The notes: generated by a model not told the origin, from the sequence alone. A DNA stretch of 64,000 nucleotides from Inia geoffrensis (GCA_036417435.1 CM070904.1:59404408-59468407), one strand, 5' to 3'; positions 48,616-59,955 are shown, numbered from the stretch's first letter. Made by a program: numbers and translations.

Positions 48616-49905
48616 TTTTTTTTTTTTTATGTTTTCCTTTGCTGTGCAAAAGCTTTTAGGTTTCATTAGGTCCCATTTGTTTATTTTTGTTTTTATTTCC
48701 ACTTCTCTAGGGGGTGGGTCAAAAAGGATCTTGCTGTGGTTTATGTCAGAGAGTGTTCTGCCTATGTTTTCCTCTAAGAGGTTTATAGTGTCTGGCCTTA
48801 CATTTAGGTCTTTTATCCATTTTGAGTTTATTTTTGTATACGGTATTACGGCTTTTTCTAATTTCATTCTTTTACATGTAGCTGTCCAGTTTTCCCAGCA
48901 CTACTTATTGAAGAGGCTGTCTTTTCTCCACTGTATATTCTTACCTCCTTTATCAAAGATAAGGTGACCATATGTGCGTGGGTTTATCTCTGGGCTTTCT
49001 ATCCTGTACGATTGATCTATATGTCTGTTTTTGTGCCAGTACCATACTGTCTTGATTACTGTAGCTGTGTAGTACAGTCTGAAGATAGGGAGCCTGATTC
49101 CTCCAGCTGCAATTTTCTTTCTCAAGATTGTTTTGGCTATTCGGGGTCTTTTGTGTTTCCATACAAATTGTGAAAATTTTTGTTCTAGTTCTGTGAAAAA
49201 TGCCATTGGTGGTTTGATAGGGATTGCATTGAATCTGTAGATTGCTTTGGGTAGTAGAGTCATTTTCACAATGTTGATTCTTCCAATCCAAGAACATGGT
49301 ATATCTCTCCATCTATTTGTATCATCTTTAATTTCTTTTATCAGTGTCTTACAGTTTTCTGCATACAAGTCTTTTGTCTCCTTAGGTAGAGGAGACAAAA
49401 GACCTAGGTATTTATTCCTAGGTATTTTATTCTTTTTGTTGCAGTAGTAAATGGGAGTGTTTCCTTAATTTCTCTTTCAGATTTTTCATCATTAGTGTAT
49501 AGGAATGCCAGAGATTTCTGTACATTAATTTTGTACCCTGCTACTTTACCAAATTCATTGATTAGCTCTAGTAGTTTTCTGGTAGCATCTTTAGGATTCT
49601 CTATGTATAGTACCATGTCATCTGCAAACAGTGACAGCTTTACTTCTTTTCCGATTTGGATTCCTTTTGTTTCTTTTTCTTCTCTGATTGCTGTGGCTAA
49701 AACTTCCAAAACTATATTGAATAAAAGCAGTGAGAGTGGGCAACCTTGTCTTGTTCCTGATCTTAGAGGAAATGGTTTCAGTTTTTCAGCATTGAGAATG
49801 ATGTTGGCTGTGGGTTTGTCCTATACGGCCTTTGTTATGTTGAAGTAGGTTCCCTCTATGCCTACTTTCTGGAGAGTTTTTATCATAAATGGGTGTTGAA
49901 TTTTG
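48616..49905 (-). mobile_element. L1 fragment ending in poly-A inside ORF2 (3'-truncated), minus strand
   Basis: On the minus strand it carries ORF2 from just after RT motif A ([10 protein letters not shown], near 49900) through FADDM (near 49620) and on to the residues [10 protein letters not shown] near 48640. A poly-A run (poly-T, about 48616-48630 on plus) follows directly. The usual last kilobase of ORF2 and the 3' UTR are absent. Flanks GACCCCTAAAACTTT (48602-48616) and GACTCCTAGAACTTT (49911-49925, approximate) match at 13 of 15 positions and look like an aged target-site duplication. Frames 49404-49709, 48901-49398 and 48574-48867 are its remnants; a local inversion at 49369-49403 breaks the reading frame. 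Confidence 0.85.
49369..49403. repeat. Perfect 14-bp inverted repeat inside the L1 fragment
   Basis: Arms GTCTTTTGTCTCCT (49369-49382) and AGGAGACAAAAGAC (49390-49403) are exact reverse complements around a 7-base loop (TAGGTAG). The related L1 at 19529-19550 has only the left arm, then continues with GGTTTATACCTAGG. The right arm is therefore a new local copy. Confidence 0.9.
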
Positions 49906-50126
49906 TCAAAGACTCCTAGAACTTTAAATGAATTTTTATATTTTATTAAATATAACGCTGTCTGTGTGTGTTAGGGAAATGGTTGGGGATCATATTTGCA
50001 TATGTGCAAGGCAGAGAAAGAAAAGCAGACTGATGTTATCTTGTCAAGGCTCACTTCACATCAGTCCATGGTGACATCACAGCAGCTTCACAACTTCAAA
50101 GGGTCCATAGGTCACACTTTTGTAAG

Positions 50127-50312
50127 TATTGGTTCATTATGTTTTAGTTCCCTAAAGCCTGGTGAAAGCATATAGAAACTCTCATGCACTCAACATGTAA
50201 GATGAATACAAATAGCCAATTCCTACTCATTTCAGAAAAATCAAAATCAGAGCTGACACTTGTTGAGTGTGTTTTAGCGTCTGTTCTCCTCTAAGCACTT
50301 GACTTGTTAATT
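50127..50312 (+). repeat. Copy B of a local direct duplication
   Basis: Partner of 47417-47610, in the same orientation. Here the MIR continues beyond the shared part to about 50465. Confidence 0.7.
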
Positions 50313-50465
50313 CATTTGATCTGCACAACAACACTGTGAGGAGGTACTCTTATTACCCTCCATACTGCAGATGAGGAAACAAAAATCCAGAGAGATTAAA
50401 GTACCTGTCCAGGACCACAGAGCTAAAGAGGACAAACCTAGATAGTCTGTCTCCAAAGCCTTCAC
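50250..50465 (-). mobile_element. MIR
   Basis: CTGCACAACAACACTGTGAG, CTGCAGATGAGGAAACAAAA and CCAGGACCACAGAGCTAAAG form a near-complete antisense MIR. Confidence 0.85.
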
Positions 50466-53400
50466 TTCGTACACCTCAATGGGGCTCTACTGTCAGCTGG
50501 GATGGCATAATCCTTGATTGGTTGGGAGTGTCCCACACAGTGTAGGACATTCTGCATTCTTTCCCCCCTCCCATTCTGTGTCAGTAACAGCACCCAGGTA
50601 TTGTGACAATCAAAAGTGGTTCCCAATCCCCAGCTCTTCCAAACATCCACTTGGGAGAGGAATCCTCTATGTTAAAAATACTATAAGCCTTTTCTCCAGG
50701 CAATACCACATTTCACTGAAGGTCTACACACACACAGACACACACAGACACTCTAGTATACATACATATATTCACGTAATCACACAGCCAGGATTTTTCC
50801 TTCAGAGAAAAAAAAATGTTAACCGAGTTAAACACTTTCTTCCTCATATTACTGTCTCAATGAACATTGCCTTCCCTCCATCTCTTACATCTAGAGGGCA
50901 CAGGCAGGATGAAGAAAAGACAAGGAAAAGAGAGCAGAAAATGCAAAACTTAAAGGTGAGGAAAAGAAGTAGGGGGAAACAGAAATCAAACAGAAGACAG
51001 AAGAAATTGTTATGTCTAGTACTTATTGAGATAGGAGTTAGCCGCTCATAAGTCACTGAAGAAAATAAAAGCAGTCAGAAAACCAAAACCATATATGACT
51101 TAACTTCCCTTAAAATGTCTTTATGCATTTTAGAACCACTGAATTTCAGAATGGAGATGGCCCAGCAAACAACGATAGTGCAAACCCTCACCAAATGGAA
51201 GAATGCCCCCTACAACTTCTGTGACAGATGGCCACGCAGCCTCTGCCACATGTCATTTCCAAGAGTAGGCAGATCATTATCTACTTTTAGAAGGAATACA
51301 TGTCTCTTTTGTGTAGTACTAATTGTTAGAAAGTCGTTCTCATTTAAAACAGAAATCTGCTACGCCTCGGCCTCATTTCTACCCTCTGGAACCATATGGA
51401 ATGGTTAAATCCTTCTTCCACATGACATCTCTCCAAAATTATGAAGCAGTTATTATGTTGTCCTGAGTCTCCTATAACCCAAAATAAACATATGCAAAAC
51501 ATAGACTATGCCCTCCAAATATCAGTACACCTGGTAGGATGACCAATGTCTTCAAAAGCCCTGTTTCATTTCCTTCTCCATAGTAATCTTTTCCTTGGAG
51601 AGCTCAAAATCAGCACATCTGGTGTGTATTTGTTTGGGAGTGCTCTGTGAACTCTGTACATACATATGTGTATAAATATGAATATGTACACACAAGCATA
51701 AACCGCACATGGAGTTTGTGTGTTTGCATATAAATATGTAGACACATATGTGTGCACACATGTAAAATATACACATTGCTCATCTTTCCTTTTCTCTCAA
51801 GTGTTTCTTTTTGCATGGCTCCCATCCAGTCCAAGTTCATGAGGAGAGTTCATCTTATTTCCTGGCTTATTTCATCCCTCTGGAAATAAGGTGGGGACTT
51901 TGGGGTTATATTCACGTTCCTTAGTTCAATCATGAGTGGATGCCTGCATGCTCCTGTCTCCCACATGCCCAGACTTGAATAGTTAGTTAACCCTCAACTT
52001 CTAAGGGTAAGGAAACCACTTAGAATTGTACATCAGAGGAGCTGAGTAGCTCTGAAGATATTTGATCATGTAAACAAAATTCATATCCTGTGATGACTGT
52101 AAGCATGACATTAATCTAAACCCATTTGTCTTTTCCTCTCTTAATTTCATTTCCAATTAAGTATTTCTTCCACTGTTTCTGGCTAGTTCATCACTTGTCC
52201 ATTTTCTACCCTATCTTCAGAAAGCAGGAAAAAAAATCCTTCTCTGATATCCAGGAAAATGTCCAAAGGGCCCTGAGTTCAAATCGCTTTCGTATCCCAC
52301 ATTGTGATTTGAGTTTCACGGTTCAGTACTTTAGCAGACCTCAAATGTAAGGGCTGTTTCCAGGTTATGATAACGTAATTGGATCCAAAGTCATTGTCAT
52401 CCTTTCATCCCACAGAAGGTTATTTTGATCTTGCTCCTGGGGGCACTAATTGAGTTGGAGGTGGTGGTGGAGGGGGGAGATATGAAGCAGCATTTAGCCC
52501 TTCCTCAAGGCTTGCATTTCATCCTACTTCTTCACAGCACATGAAAATGCCCTCAGGGGCCCTCCATTGCGCCTACCGTCTGCCCCTCCCACGACTCTTC
52601 TTTCTCTACCCCTTCTCTCCTCGCCCTTGTCTTCTCTTTGTTAAAATGGAGGTCATAGAGAGAGCAGAATGGTTCCAGGGTGGGACAGATAAGAAGAAGA
52701 CGAAGAGGCAGGACATGTTCTGAGGGCACCACTGGTGTGGCACCTGGAATGTGGCAGAGGTGACCTCAGCGGAGCACGTAGGGCTCCTGGGGGCTCAGGG
52801 CTCAAAGCTCTCTGACGGTCCTTGCTCCTGTTCTGAGTTGGCAGCTCTTCCTTCTCTTCATAGCAACTGATTCCAACCTTTAGCACGTGCCTCGACCCCC
52901 TACCCACCCGCTCCCAACTCTTCACTGTCTGCCTCGTGTTTCTGTAAAATAATCAGAAGCCATTGAGCACAAACTCCCTGAACTTTCTTTCCTTCCATCT
53001 CCACTCATCCTGACCTGCCCTGGAACAGGTACAATTTCAAAATGAAACATGCTCCTAGTTGTTTCTAAAATGAATTAAATAATCCACCTGTGTTCTTAAG
53101 CTTATTTCCTGTCTCCTCTGGGACGTCACTTTAATCTGATAAGGCTTTATCCACTCTTTATCTTCGATCTTACCTCCCCTATGCCTGAGTCTTCAAAAGC
53201 GTTCAGGTCTAATCCATCTGCAAGTAAAAGGCAGTCTCATCAAGCTACCGAATTATCCCTTTTATTTCCCTATTTGTAAGAAACTTATACAATAAAATCA
53301 TTTATTTATGAGAGATATACTTTATTTATAAAAAATATTCACTTATTTATAAGAAAATTTTACTACAAAATTATGTTTTTATGAGAGATATTATAGTGTA

Positions 53401-53639
53401 GTACATGCATTTTTCTCAATGAGGTGATGTCACCCTCATGGGGACAAAAATTGACTCTTAGGGGGCAAAAACATTCTAAAATATTACAATGGTTTCTGGC
53501 CCTCCAAAGCTTAACTCTACTTGACAAAGTATTATTTCTCAATATTTAAATTCTCTCATTTTAGGGAGAGTTTTAATTTAATTTTTTCTCTCAGGGAGTA
53601 AGATCCGATAATGAGAAAGAGATTGAGAAATACTGACGT
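50466..53639. other. Unassigned intergenic stretch
   Basis: It includes a CA-rich patch (50728-50755), an AT/GT-rich patch with ACATATGTGT-type units (51650-51775) and an AT-rich patch with repeated TTATTTATGAGAGATA-like units (53290-53395). A 177-codon frame at 50518-51051 starts at TTG and has no recognised domain. A possible old transposon remnant at 53410-53640 could not be assigned. Confidence 0.45.
50728..50755. repeat. (CACAGA)n/(CA)n simple repeat
   Basis: ACACACACAGACACACACAG and neighbouring units, about 28 bases. Confidence 0.85.
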
Positions 53640-53838
53640 ACAGGATCCAGCCGGCCTGGGTTTATATCCTGAACCCACCACTGCTTGGCTGGCTGTGTGA
53701 CCTTTGACAGGCTACTTAACTTCACTGTGCCTCAGTTTTCTTACCTGTAGAATGGAGATCTTAGCACCCAATTCACGAAGTTGACTTTAAGTAAAGATTA
53801 CTTGAGGCAATATAGGTAATGCTATGAGTGTTAGCCCA
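53640..53838 (+). mobile_element. MIR (tRNA-derived SINE)
   Basis: GCCTGGGTTTATATCCTGAA, GGCTGGCTGTGTGACCTTTG and CTGTGCCTCAGTTTTCTTAC are the MIR core; TTACTTGAGGCAATATAGGT is the 3' part. A fairly complete copy. Confidence 0.88.
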
Positions 53839-53929
53839 CTCTTTCAACTAATTGAATCATATATACAATAAATTAGCTACGAAATCTGGAGGCTGCCTAC
53901 CTCTTCATCTCTTCCCACTCTCCTTCTCA

Positions 53930-54285
53930 CTCATTCTACTCCAGCTACACTCACATTCTTACCCATCTCCAAAATGCCAGGCTTGTTTCCAATGTCACAT
54001 CTTGATTTTTCTGTTCTTACCATCTGGAATCTCTTCCCCCAGGTTTTCTCATGGCTTACTCCCCTACTCTATTCAAGTTTCTTCTCAGATGTTACCTCTT
54101 TAAAGAGGTTTCCCTGATTTATATTCCCAGTTTTCTTTCCCTATTTCCTTTAATTCTCTTTCTAGCACACATGACTACCTAAAGTTACACATTTTTGTCT
54201 TTTTATTTCGTTATGTATGAACTACAAGACGATGGAACTTCTCTGGTTTAGTCACTGTTGTATTCTTGGTGCCCAGAATATTGGG
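53930..54285 (+). mobile_element. L2 remnant
   Basis: ATCTGGAATCTCTTCCCCCA, TTCTTCTCAGATGTTACCTC, TTAAAGAGGTTTCCCTGATT and GTTGTATTCTTGGTGCCCAG follow the L2 3' region. Confidence 0.8.
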
Positions 54286-54430
54286 AAAAGTAGTATTGAT
54301 TGAGTACTAGGCTCTAAGGATATAGTGGTGAATAAAAGAAATGCAGTCTTTGCTTTCCTGGAACCTAAAATCTAGTGACAGTCAGACATTAAACAAGAAA
54401 ACATGCAATTAATGTATAAGTGGTAACCAA
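54285..54430 (-). mobile_element. L2 remnant, reverse orientation
   Basis: ATTGAGTACTAGGCTCTAAG, GGTGAATAAAAGAAATGCAG and CTGGAACCTAAAATCTAGTG are the reverse complement of an L2 3' end, immediately after a plus-strand L2. Confidence 0.65.
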
Positions 54431-54744
54431 AATTACAAAAGTCTGCTCTCCCAGACAGCCTGAAGCAACACAACACAAATCATAGATTCCACATTGCCCT
54501 GCTTAGACCCACTGACAGGACTGCAGGTCCTTCTTAGGACCAGAGAGGTAGGGACCTGATTTCTTAGAAATTTGCAAGCTGTACTAATGGCTGCTCCCAT
54601 CCTTCTCCAACCTGGAATGGTAAGAGACTGAAACACTAAACTTGTCTTCTTGTCAGGACTTATTTTTCTTCCTTCTTAGGTTAGTTGCTTGTTTCACTCA
54701 CTTTTCCCATTTTCATATTAATATTTTGCCTCCGCCACTGAACC

Positions 54745-54930
54745 AATGGACCTCAAAGTGTGGGTCTTGGTCCACCTATATCAGAATCATCTGATATTCT
54801 AGTTAAAAATCTAGATTCCCAGACCCTATATCTAACCTCAGAATTACGGAGGGAAGAACATGAGCATCTATATTTTAACAGTCCCTCCCCTTGAGATTTT
54901 TGATGCACAAAAATTTGAAAACAACTACAT
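54745..54930. mobile_element. MER5A-like hAT MITE
   Basis: TGGACCTCAAAGTGTGGGTC, AAAATCTAGATTCCCAGACC and CTATATTTTAACAGTCCCTC follow the MER5A consensus over about 186 bp, close to its full length. Confidence 0.82.
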
Positions 54931-55310
54931 TAAACTATGAGCTTCAGCTTCTTTGTTTTCCCAGAGGCTGGTACACAGCGGGCACTCAAATGTTTGCTCA
55001 ATATATCCATGTTTATGTATTCCACATATATTTCAAACACAACATGCTTAAATCTGAACTCTTTTCTTCCAAACTGTCATTGTCCTTTCTACCTTTTTTT
55101 CTGAATTAGTAAAGCCTTAATCAGAGTCACCCTGAGCTATTTTACCTTTTTCTCCAAATTTATAATTAACCAATAGCAACGGCTCTGTTCACTTAGTATT
55201 TGAGTTAAAAGCCTTGGGTTCATTGACAACCTGTCCCTTAAGGCATTTTTTTCTTTCTGATAACTAGCTCAGTTCTTTTCCCAAGGTGGATGCTCAGTCA
55301 ATGTTTTATT

Positions 55311-55624
55311 GTATTTTTCATTTTTAAATAATTTTAAAATATTTATTTATTTACTTATTTATTTATTTGGCTGTGTTGGTTCTTAGTTGTGGCACGTGAG
55401 ATCTTCGTTGCAGTGCGTTGGTTTCTCTCTAGTTGCAGTGCATAGAGCAGGAAGGCTCTCTAGTTGTGGCACATGGGCTCTAGAGTGTGCAGGCTCAGTA
55501 GTTGTGGCACACGGGCTTAGTTGCCCTGCGGCATGTGGGATCTTAGTTCCCCAACCAGAGACTGAACCCACATCCCCTGCATTAGAAGGCGGATGCTTAA
55601 CCACTAGAGCACCAGGGAAGTCCC
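55311..55624 (-). mobile_element. CHR-family SINE, long form, diverged
   Basis: An AT-rich tail with (TTTA)n at about 55340-55370, then GTTGTGGCACGTGAGATCTT and further related blocks, ending at the head GAGCACCAGGGAAGTCCC. TGTTTTATT at 55302-55310 and 55625-55633 may be the target duplication, but it is short and AT-rich. Confidence 0.85.
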
Positions 55625-55729
55625 TGTTTTATTTTAAAGTTATTAAATTTTTCTTAATCAAAATAAAATATTAAAACAATTAAATTGGCCAGGGACCTAA
55701 AAAGCACAGATGCTGGCTTGGCTCCACTC

Positions 55730-56050
55730 TTCACAAAAGAGAAATAGAGACACAGATGTAGAGAACAAACGTATGGACACCGAGCGGGAGAGAAGTCCGG
55801 GTGGGGTGAATTGGGAGATTGGGATTCACATATACACACTACTGATATTATGTATAAGATAGATAACTAATGAGAACCTACTGCATAGCTCAGGGAAATC
55901 TACTCAGTGCTCTGTGGTGACCTAAATGGGAAGGAAATCCAAAAAAGAGGGGATATATCTATACATATAGCTGATTCACTTTGCTGCACAGTAGAAATGA
56001 AGGCAATGTTGTAAAGCAACTATACTCTAGTAAAAATTAATTTTTAAAAA
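55730..56050 (+). mobile_element. L1 3' end, diverged
   Basis: It contains ACTAATGAGAACCTACTGCA, ATAGCTGATTCACTTTGCTG and GTAAAGCAACTATACTCTAG, followed by an A-rich tail. These are landmarks of artiodactyl/cetacean L1 3' UTRs. The left edge is approximate and no target duplication was identified. Confidence 0.8.
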
Positions 56051-57829
56051 ATCAATGAAACCTGAGGTCTAAGCACAGTGTATTATCTTTCAAGGGTAGA
56101 GGTCTTGCTTTCTTCAAACTCAGGCTTAATGGATTATGATTTACCGCCACTAATATGGGAAAATTTTTCAAGGACAAATGTCGGAGGGAAGATCACAGCA
56201 GTCCTCATTCTCTGGGCGTTAGATAGTGAAGCTGTTTCTTAACCAGCTTCTAAATCTTATAAAAAAAGATACATACACCAAAGCTTAAATGGCTGCCAGA
56301 AATTGCATTCGTCCATCTTCACTGGAAGAACCAGTTAAACTGGAGTAAAATTATCATTTTTATATTTATGGTACTTATGGACTTTATAAAAACTCCAGCC
56401 TTTAAATTATGATTTTCAACTTTCTCTCTTTTTTTGTGAATTTTGTTCACAGGACCGTGTTATCTTCTTGCATACAATTTCTCTTTTTCTCAAAAACAAA
56501 CAAAAAAAGAATTTTGAAGGAAAAAATGATCATATTAAAATACAAAAGCAAAATGATATTTAATATTTACTTGATTTTCCCATTCAAATTTCCTAAATGA
56601 ATAATACCCTCATCCCATATTGTCTTTAATTGGAATCTCCAAATATAAATCTACATTCAAATTCAGTGATGCATCTGTAGATTCTCATTATTCTCTAAAG
56701 AATATATGTTTAAATATATTTTCCTTTTATATCTTTTATAATTAAGGGTAAGCAACTGAGTACATATTATAAAAGAAAATAGGTATTAATTACTCAGAAT
56801 ATACTTACAAAGTCAAAAAAAATAAACAAACATTCAAATATTCTGAGAGAGTTACTTTAGACACAAAGCCAGGGAACTGGAACCAGTACTTCTAATATTC
56901 TGCATTCTGACTGGGGAAATTGGAAAATAGAAATTTTAAAAAATGTTTATTGAACTCCTACTGATTATCAATGAGCATGATTCAGAGATATTCACCTTGG
57001 AAGCAGAACAAAGGAACACAGATTTCACTCTAACTATATACAAAGCTGTCCTGCTGAACAGTTCATGATTTAATCTAGGAGAATCCAGTGTCAGGCACTC
57101 AGTAAATTCTCAATAAATGGTAGCTGCTAACATGATAATTCTGACTTCAACCACGTAGAGTTTAAGGACAGGTCCTCCTACTAATATACCTCTTTTACAG
57201 AAGAAGAAACTAAAAATATAGTTTTAATTTTTTACTACACAAGTGTCAAAATGAAGTCAAAATGAATTAGAAAAAAGCCTCCCAAGGACCACTTCATAGC
57301 CCTAGGTTTTTAGAATGATACCCACTCCAACTAAGTATGTGCAGATTCTTGAGGAATTTGACCAGGTAAGTCTACCATTTGGGATGACAGCCAGAAGTAC
57401 CTTAAACAGCCAACCCACCTATATATTTGGTTTTCTGCTAGTAATATGGAAACGAATACAACTAAACCAAAAATCAGCATCATGTATCTATACGAAAGGT
57501 CATCTGCTGAATAATGTGTGTATTGACTCCTATTAAAGGTAAAATGTCTTAATTTCTTTGTTTTCTATTCTTTTTTATCCATACTTTTTCATTGCTCTGA
57601 ACATCATGGAAGCCCAGCTAAGAGGAAAAAAAAGAGGAGAAATACATAGCTGGTGGGGACCACCAGTAGAGATTGTTACTGATTTTCTGAAGATCCATAG
57701 TATTGAGTCTGTAGAGCTGCTTATAACCAACTTTTGTCATCCTTACAGATTCTCATAGACTAACCAGGAAAAAGATGTGTAAAAGGCTGGGAAGAGGCCT
57801 TTAGAGGTGCTTTTTCACCATGCGTTTGT
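56051..57829. other. Unassigned intergenic stretch
   Basis: AT-rich DNA. A short piece near 57080-57130 (GTGTCAGGCACTCAGTAAAT) may be the end of a MIR or L2. Nothing else recognised. Confidence 0.45.
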
Positions 57830-57905
57830 CACCATTGGATTGTTGTCAAGATCGAATGAGATACTCAATGGAAAGAGCTTAGCAAACAGTTTGGGGCATA
57901 TGGGG
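57830..57905 (+). mobile_element. MIR 3' remnant
   Basis: TTGTTGTCAAGATCGAATGA, GATACTCAATGGAAAGAGCT and TAGCAAACAGTTTGGGGCAT follow the right part of MIR, next to a (CA)n repeat. Confidence 0.5.
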
Positions 57906-57906
57906 T

Positions 57907-57928
57907 ACACACACACACACACACACAT
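57907..57928. repeat. (CA)n microsatellite
   Basis: About ten AC units following GGGGT. Confidence 0.95.
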
Positions 57929-58029
57929 GCCTGAGTTTCCATTCATGCTGGTTCTCAGAAATGTGTGCACCCCATAGTACTATACTCTCTCTTCACTTCT
58001 ATGTTTTTGCTAATTTATCTGCCTTTCAC

Positions 58030-58320
58030 CATCCAACTAAGACTTCCCTTCTCTGACCACAGTATGAGCAGAGATAATTATGCTCTTGTTCATCCCTCAA
58101 GTCTAAGGCTAGCTTCTCCAAAAATCATTCCCAAAGTATCCAGGATATTGTTCTCTCATATTACTTCCTGCGTATTGTATATGTGCCTACCTGTCTGTGT
58201 CCGCCAATAGACTGTGAGATCTCAAAGACAAGAGCTATGTCATTTTTACTCAATATTTTTCAACACCCAACACAGGGCCTGAGCAATGGGACAGATTCAG
58301 CAAATACTGGAAGGATGGAC
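58030..58320 (+). mobile_element. L2 remnant, diverged
   Basis: GACTTCCCTTCTCTGACCAC, GTCCGCCAATAGACTGTGAG, TCAAAGACAAGAGCTATGTC and CAACACAGGGCCTGAGCAAT follow the order of an L2 3' end. Confidence 0.65.
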
Positions 58321-58689
58321 AAATGAGGGCAGGGGTGCATGGAGGAAACGGCTGAGCCACCGGTGCTGCCATCCATGTGGATGTTCCAAACTGGAGTGAG
58401 CAGGCACGGAATAAAAAGGAGAATCAGAGATTTAAGAAACATGTTACCATAGCTGCACTTATCTGGGTTCCCTCCCATGGGATAAAGTACAAACTTAAAG
58501 TTAAAATGTTGTGGAAGGCAATGCATAAGTATAAATTATTCAGAATCTTCCCTTCTTTCCTTCCCAAGTCTTTGGGAGCCTAAGTTTATCTCAAAGCGGG
58601 GATGCCATACCCCTCCTAACACTGGAGAAATAAGTGGCATCACTGTCTGCAGATCACTCAGAGCCCCTCGGAGAACAGTACTCCTGGGC

Positions 58690-58905
58690 TGTGCTTCTCA
58701 AACTTTAGGGGCAGTGTTTATAGCAGGTGAGGTTAAAATGCAGATTCTTGAAAAAGAATGGATACATGTGCGTGTATAACTGAATCACTTTGCTGTATCA
58801 CCTGAAACTAACACAATATTGTAAACCAACTGTGCTCCAATATAAAAAAAAAATTAAATTTATAAAAATGCAGATTCTGATTCAGTTGTTCGGGGAATGT
58901 ATAGT
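58690..58905. mobile_element. MER5-type hAT remnant carrying an L1 insertion
   Basis: GCTTCTCAAACTTTAGGGGC leads to AAAATGCAGATTCT. After the L1 piece (58749-58864) the sequence resumes as AAAATGCAGATTCTGATTCA. Without the L1 the element reads continuously. It is diverged, and only the left half is convincing. Confidence 0.55.
58749..58864 (+). mobile_element. Very short L1 3' end nested in an older repeat
   Basis: Only about 115 bp of an L1 3' terminus is present (TGAATCACTTTGCTGTA, then ACACAATATTGTAAACCAAC, and an A-rich tail). It is flanked by AAAATGCAGATTCT at 58735-58748 and again at 58865-58878. The host sequence on both sides resembles a MER5-type hAT element. Confidence 0.85.
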
Positions 58906-59002
58906 TTTTATTAGGTTTTACCCTGTCTGGGAGAAAATTTCACAAAAATTGTGCACAGTGGTCCCAAAACCCAAACAATAATGGTGAGGCATTTTATTCT
59001 AG

Positions 59003-59135
59003 ACCGGTGTTTCTCAACTTTGGCTGTACATTAGAAAGACCTGGGAAGCTTCTAAAAACACAATGCAGACCAATGGTCATCTTTGCCCCTTCCCCCCACC
59101 CCCATCAATTAATCAGAATTTGGGAGGATTTCTTC
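59003..59135. mobile_element. hAT-type MITE, partial
   Basis: GACCGGTGTTTCTCAACTTT, GGCTGTACATTAGAAAGACC and TGGGAAGCTTCTAAAAACAC resemble the left part of MER5-type elements. The right end decays near a CCCCCCACCCCC stretch. Confidence 0.6.
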
Positions 59136-59749
59136 AGTGTGATTCTACCGTCACAAAGCTGTCGGAACCAGTGTCCTACCAGTCTACCCGTGCCACTCAG
59201 AGTCTGGTCCAAGTTTTGGTTCACTCTGCAAGCTGTTGTTACATCTGGGACAAGTATCCAAACCAAGAGTAAGAGTTTAGAAACTTTTACAGCAATATGA
59301 CAAATTAAGTTTATGTCTACTGAATCTAATAATAAAAATAGATGGACTCATTTAAAACAAAAAGTTGACTCACAAACAAACATTTTGCTACCCACCGCCA
59401 CGCCCCCCCCCCCCCCCCCCGCAAGAAGGCTTCTGAATAATCAAACACCCACCTTTGGTACTGAGGTTATGCTCAGCCCCTGCTATAAGCTGTTACCTCT
59501 CCAAGTTGAAACATTAAGTTCAGTGATGAATTGCTGGGGCAAATCACTTGGAGACCTGGGTACAACAGGGTTAATAAGCAGGAATGGGGTAGGTGGGGTT
59601 ACAAACCAGGAACACATGCCCTCCCAAGTCAGACGGTTTTCTTTAATTGCCCTGAAAACACACACACTCTCACATAACACGGAAGGTGAGAGCTGAATGA
59701 AGTTTTCTGGGTAATGGCTTGAAATGTTTTCCTTCTGAGCAGTGGTGTT
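59136..59749. other. Distal upstream region of GALNT5
   Basis: It contains the (C)18 run (59403-59420). The frame at 59313-59696 reads across that homopolymer and has no recognisable domain. No exon is evident. Confidence 0.45.
59403..59420. repeat. (C)18 homopolymer upstream of GALNT5
   Basis: An uninterrupted C run between CACG and GCAAG, about 750 bases before the GALNT5 start codon. Confidence 0.9.
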
Positions 59750-59955
59750 GGGTTACAGCGTGCAGAGAACTGCGAGGAGAGAAGGCGCAGCCCGGACCTC
59801 ACCTTTTCTTGGGTTTGTAGGAAGGTGGGCATGGGCTCATGGAGACAAGGCAAGTGATCTGTTGACCTCTCTGGTGGCTGGAAACGACCGCTCCCAGGGT
59901 GACCAAAGGGCAATGTTTAGCAGGGCTTAGCCAGGGGCCAGCCAAGCAGGCACGG

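Noticed and set aside
48581..48967. 128-codon plus-strand frame, and a similar one at 49495-49848
   Set aside because: Both are antisense to the second L1 ORF2 fragment.
50518..51051. 177-codon plus-strand frame
   Set aside because: It starts at TTG and is Lys/Arg-rich at the end because of purine-rich DNA, with an overlapping antisense frame and no recognisable domain or splice context.
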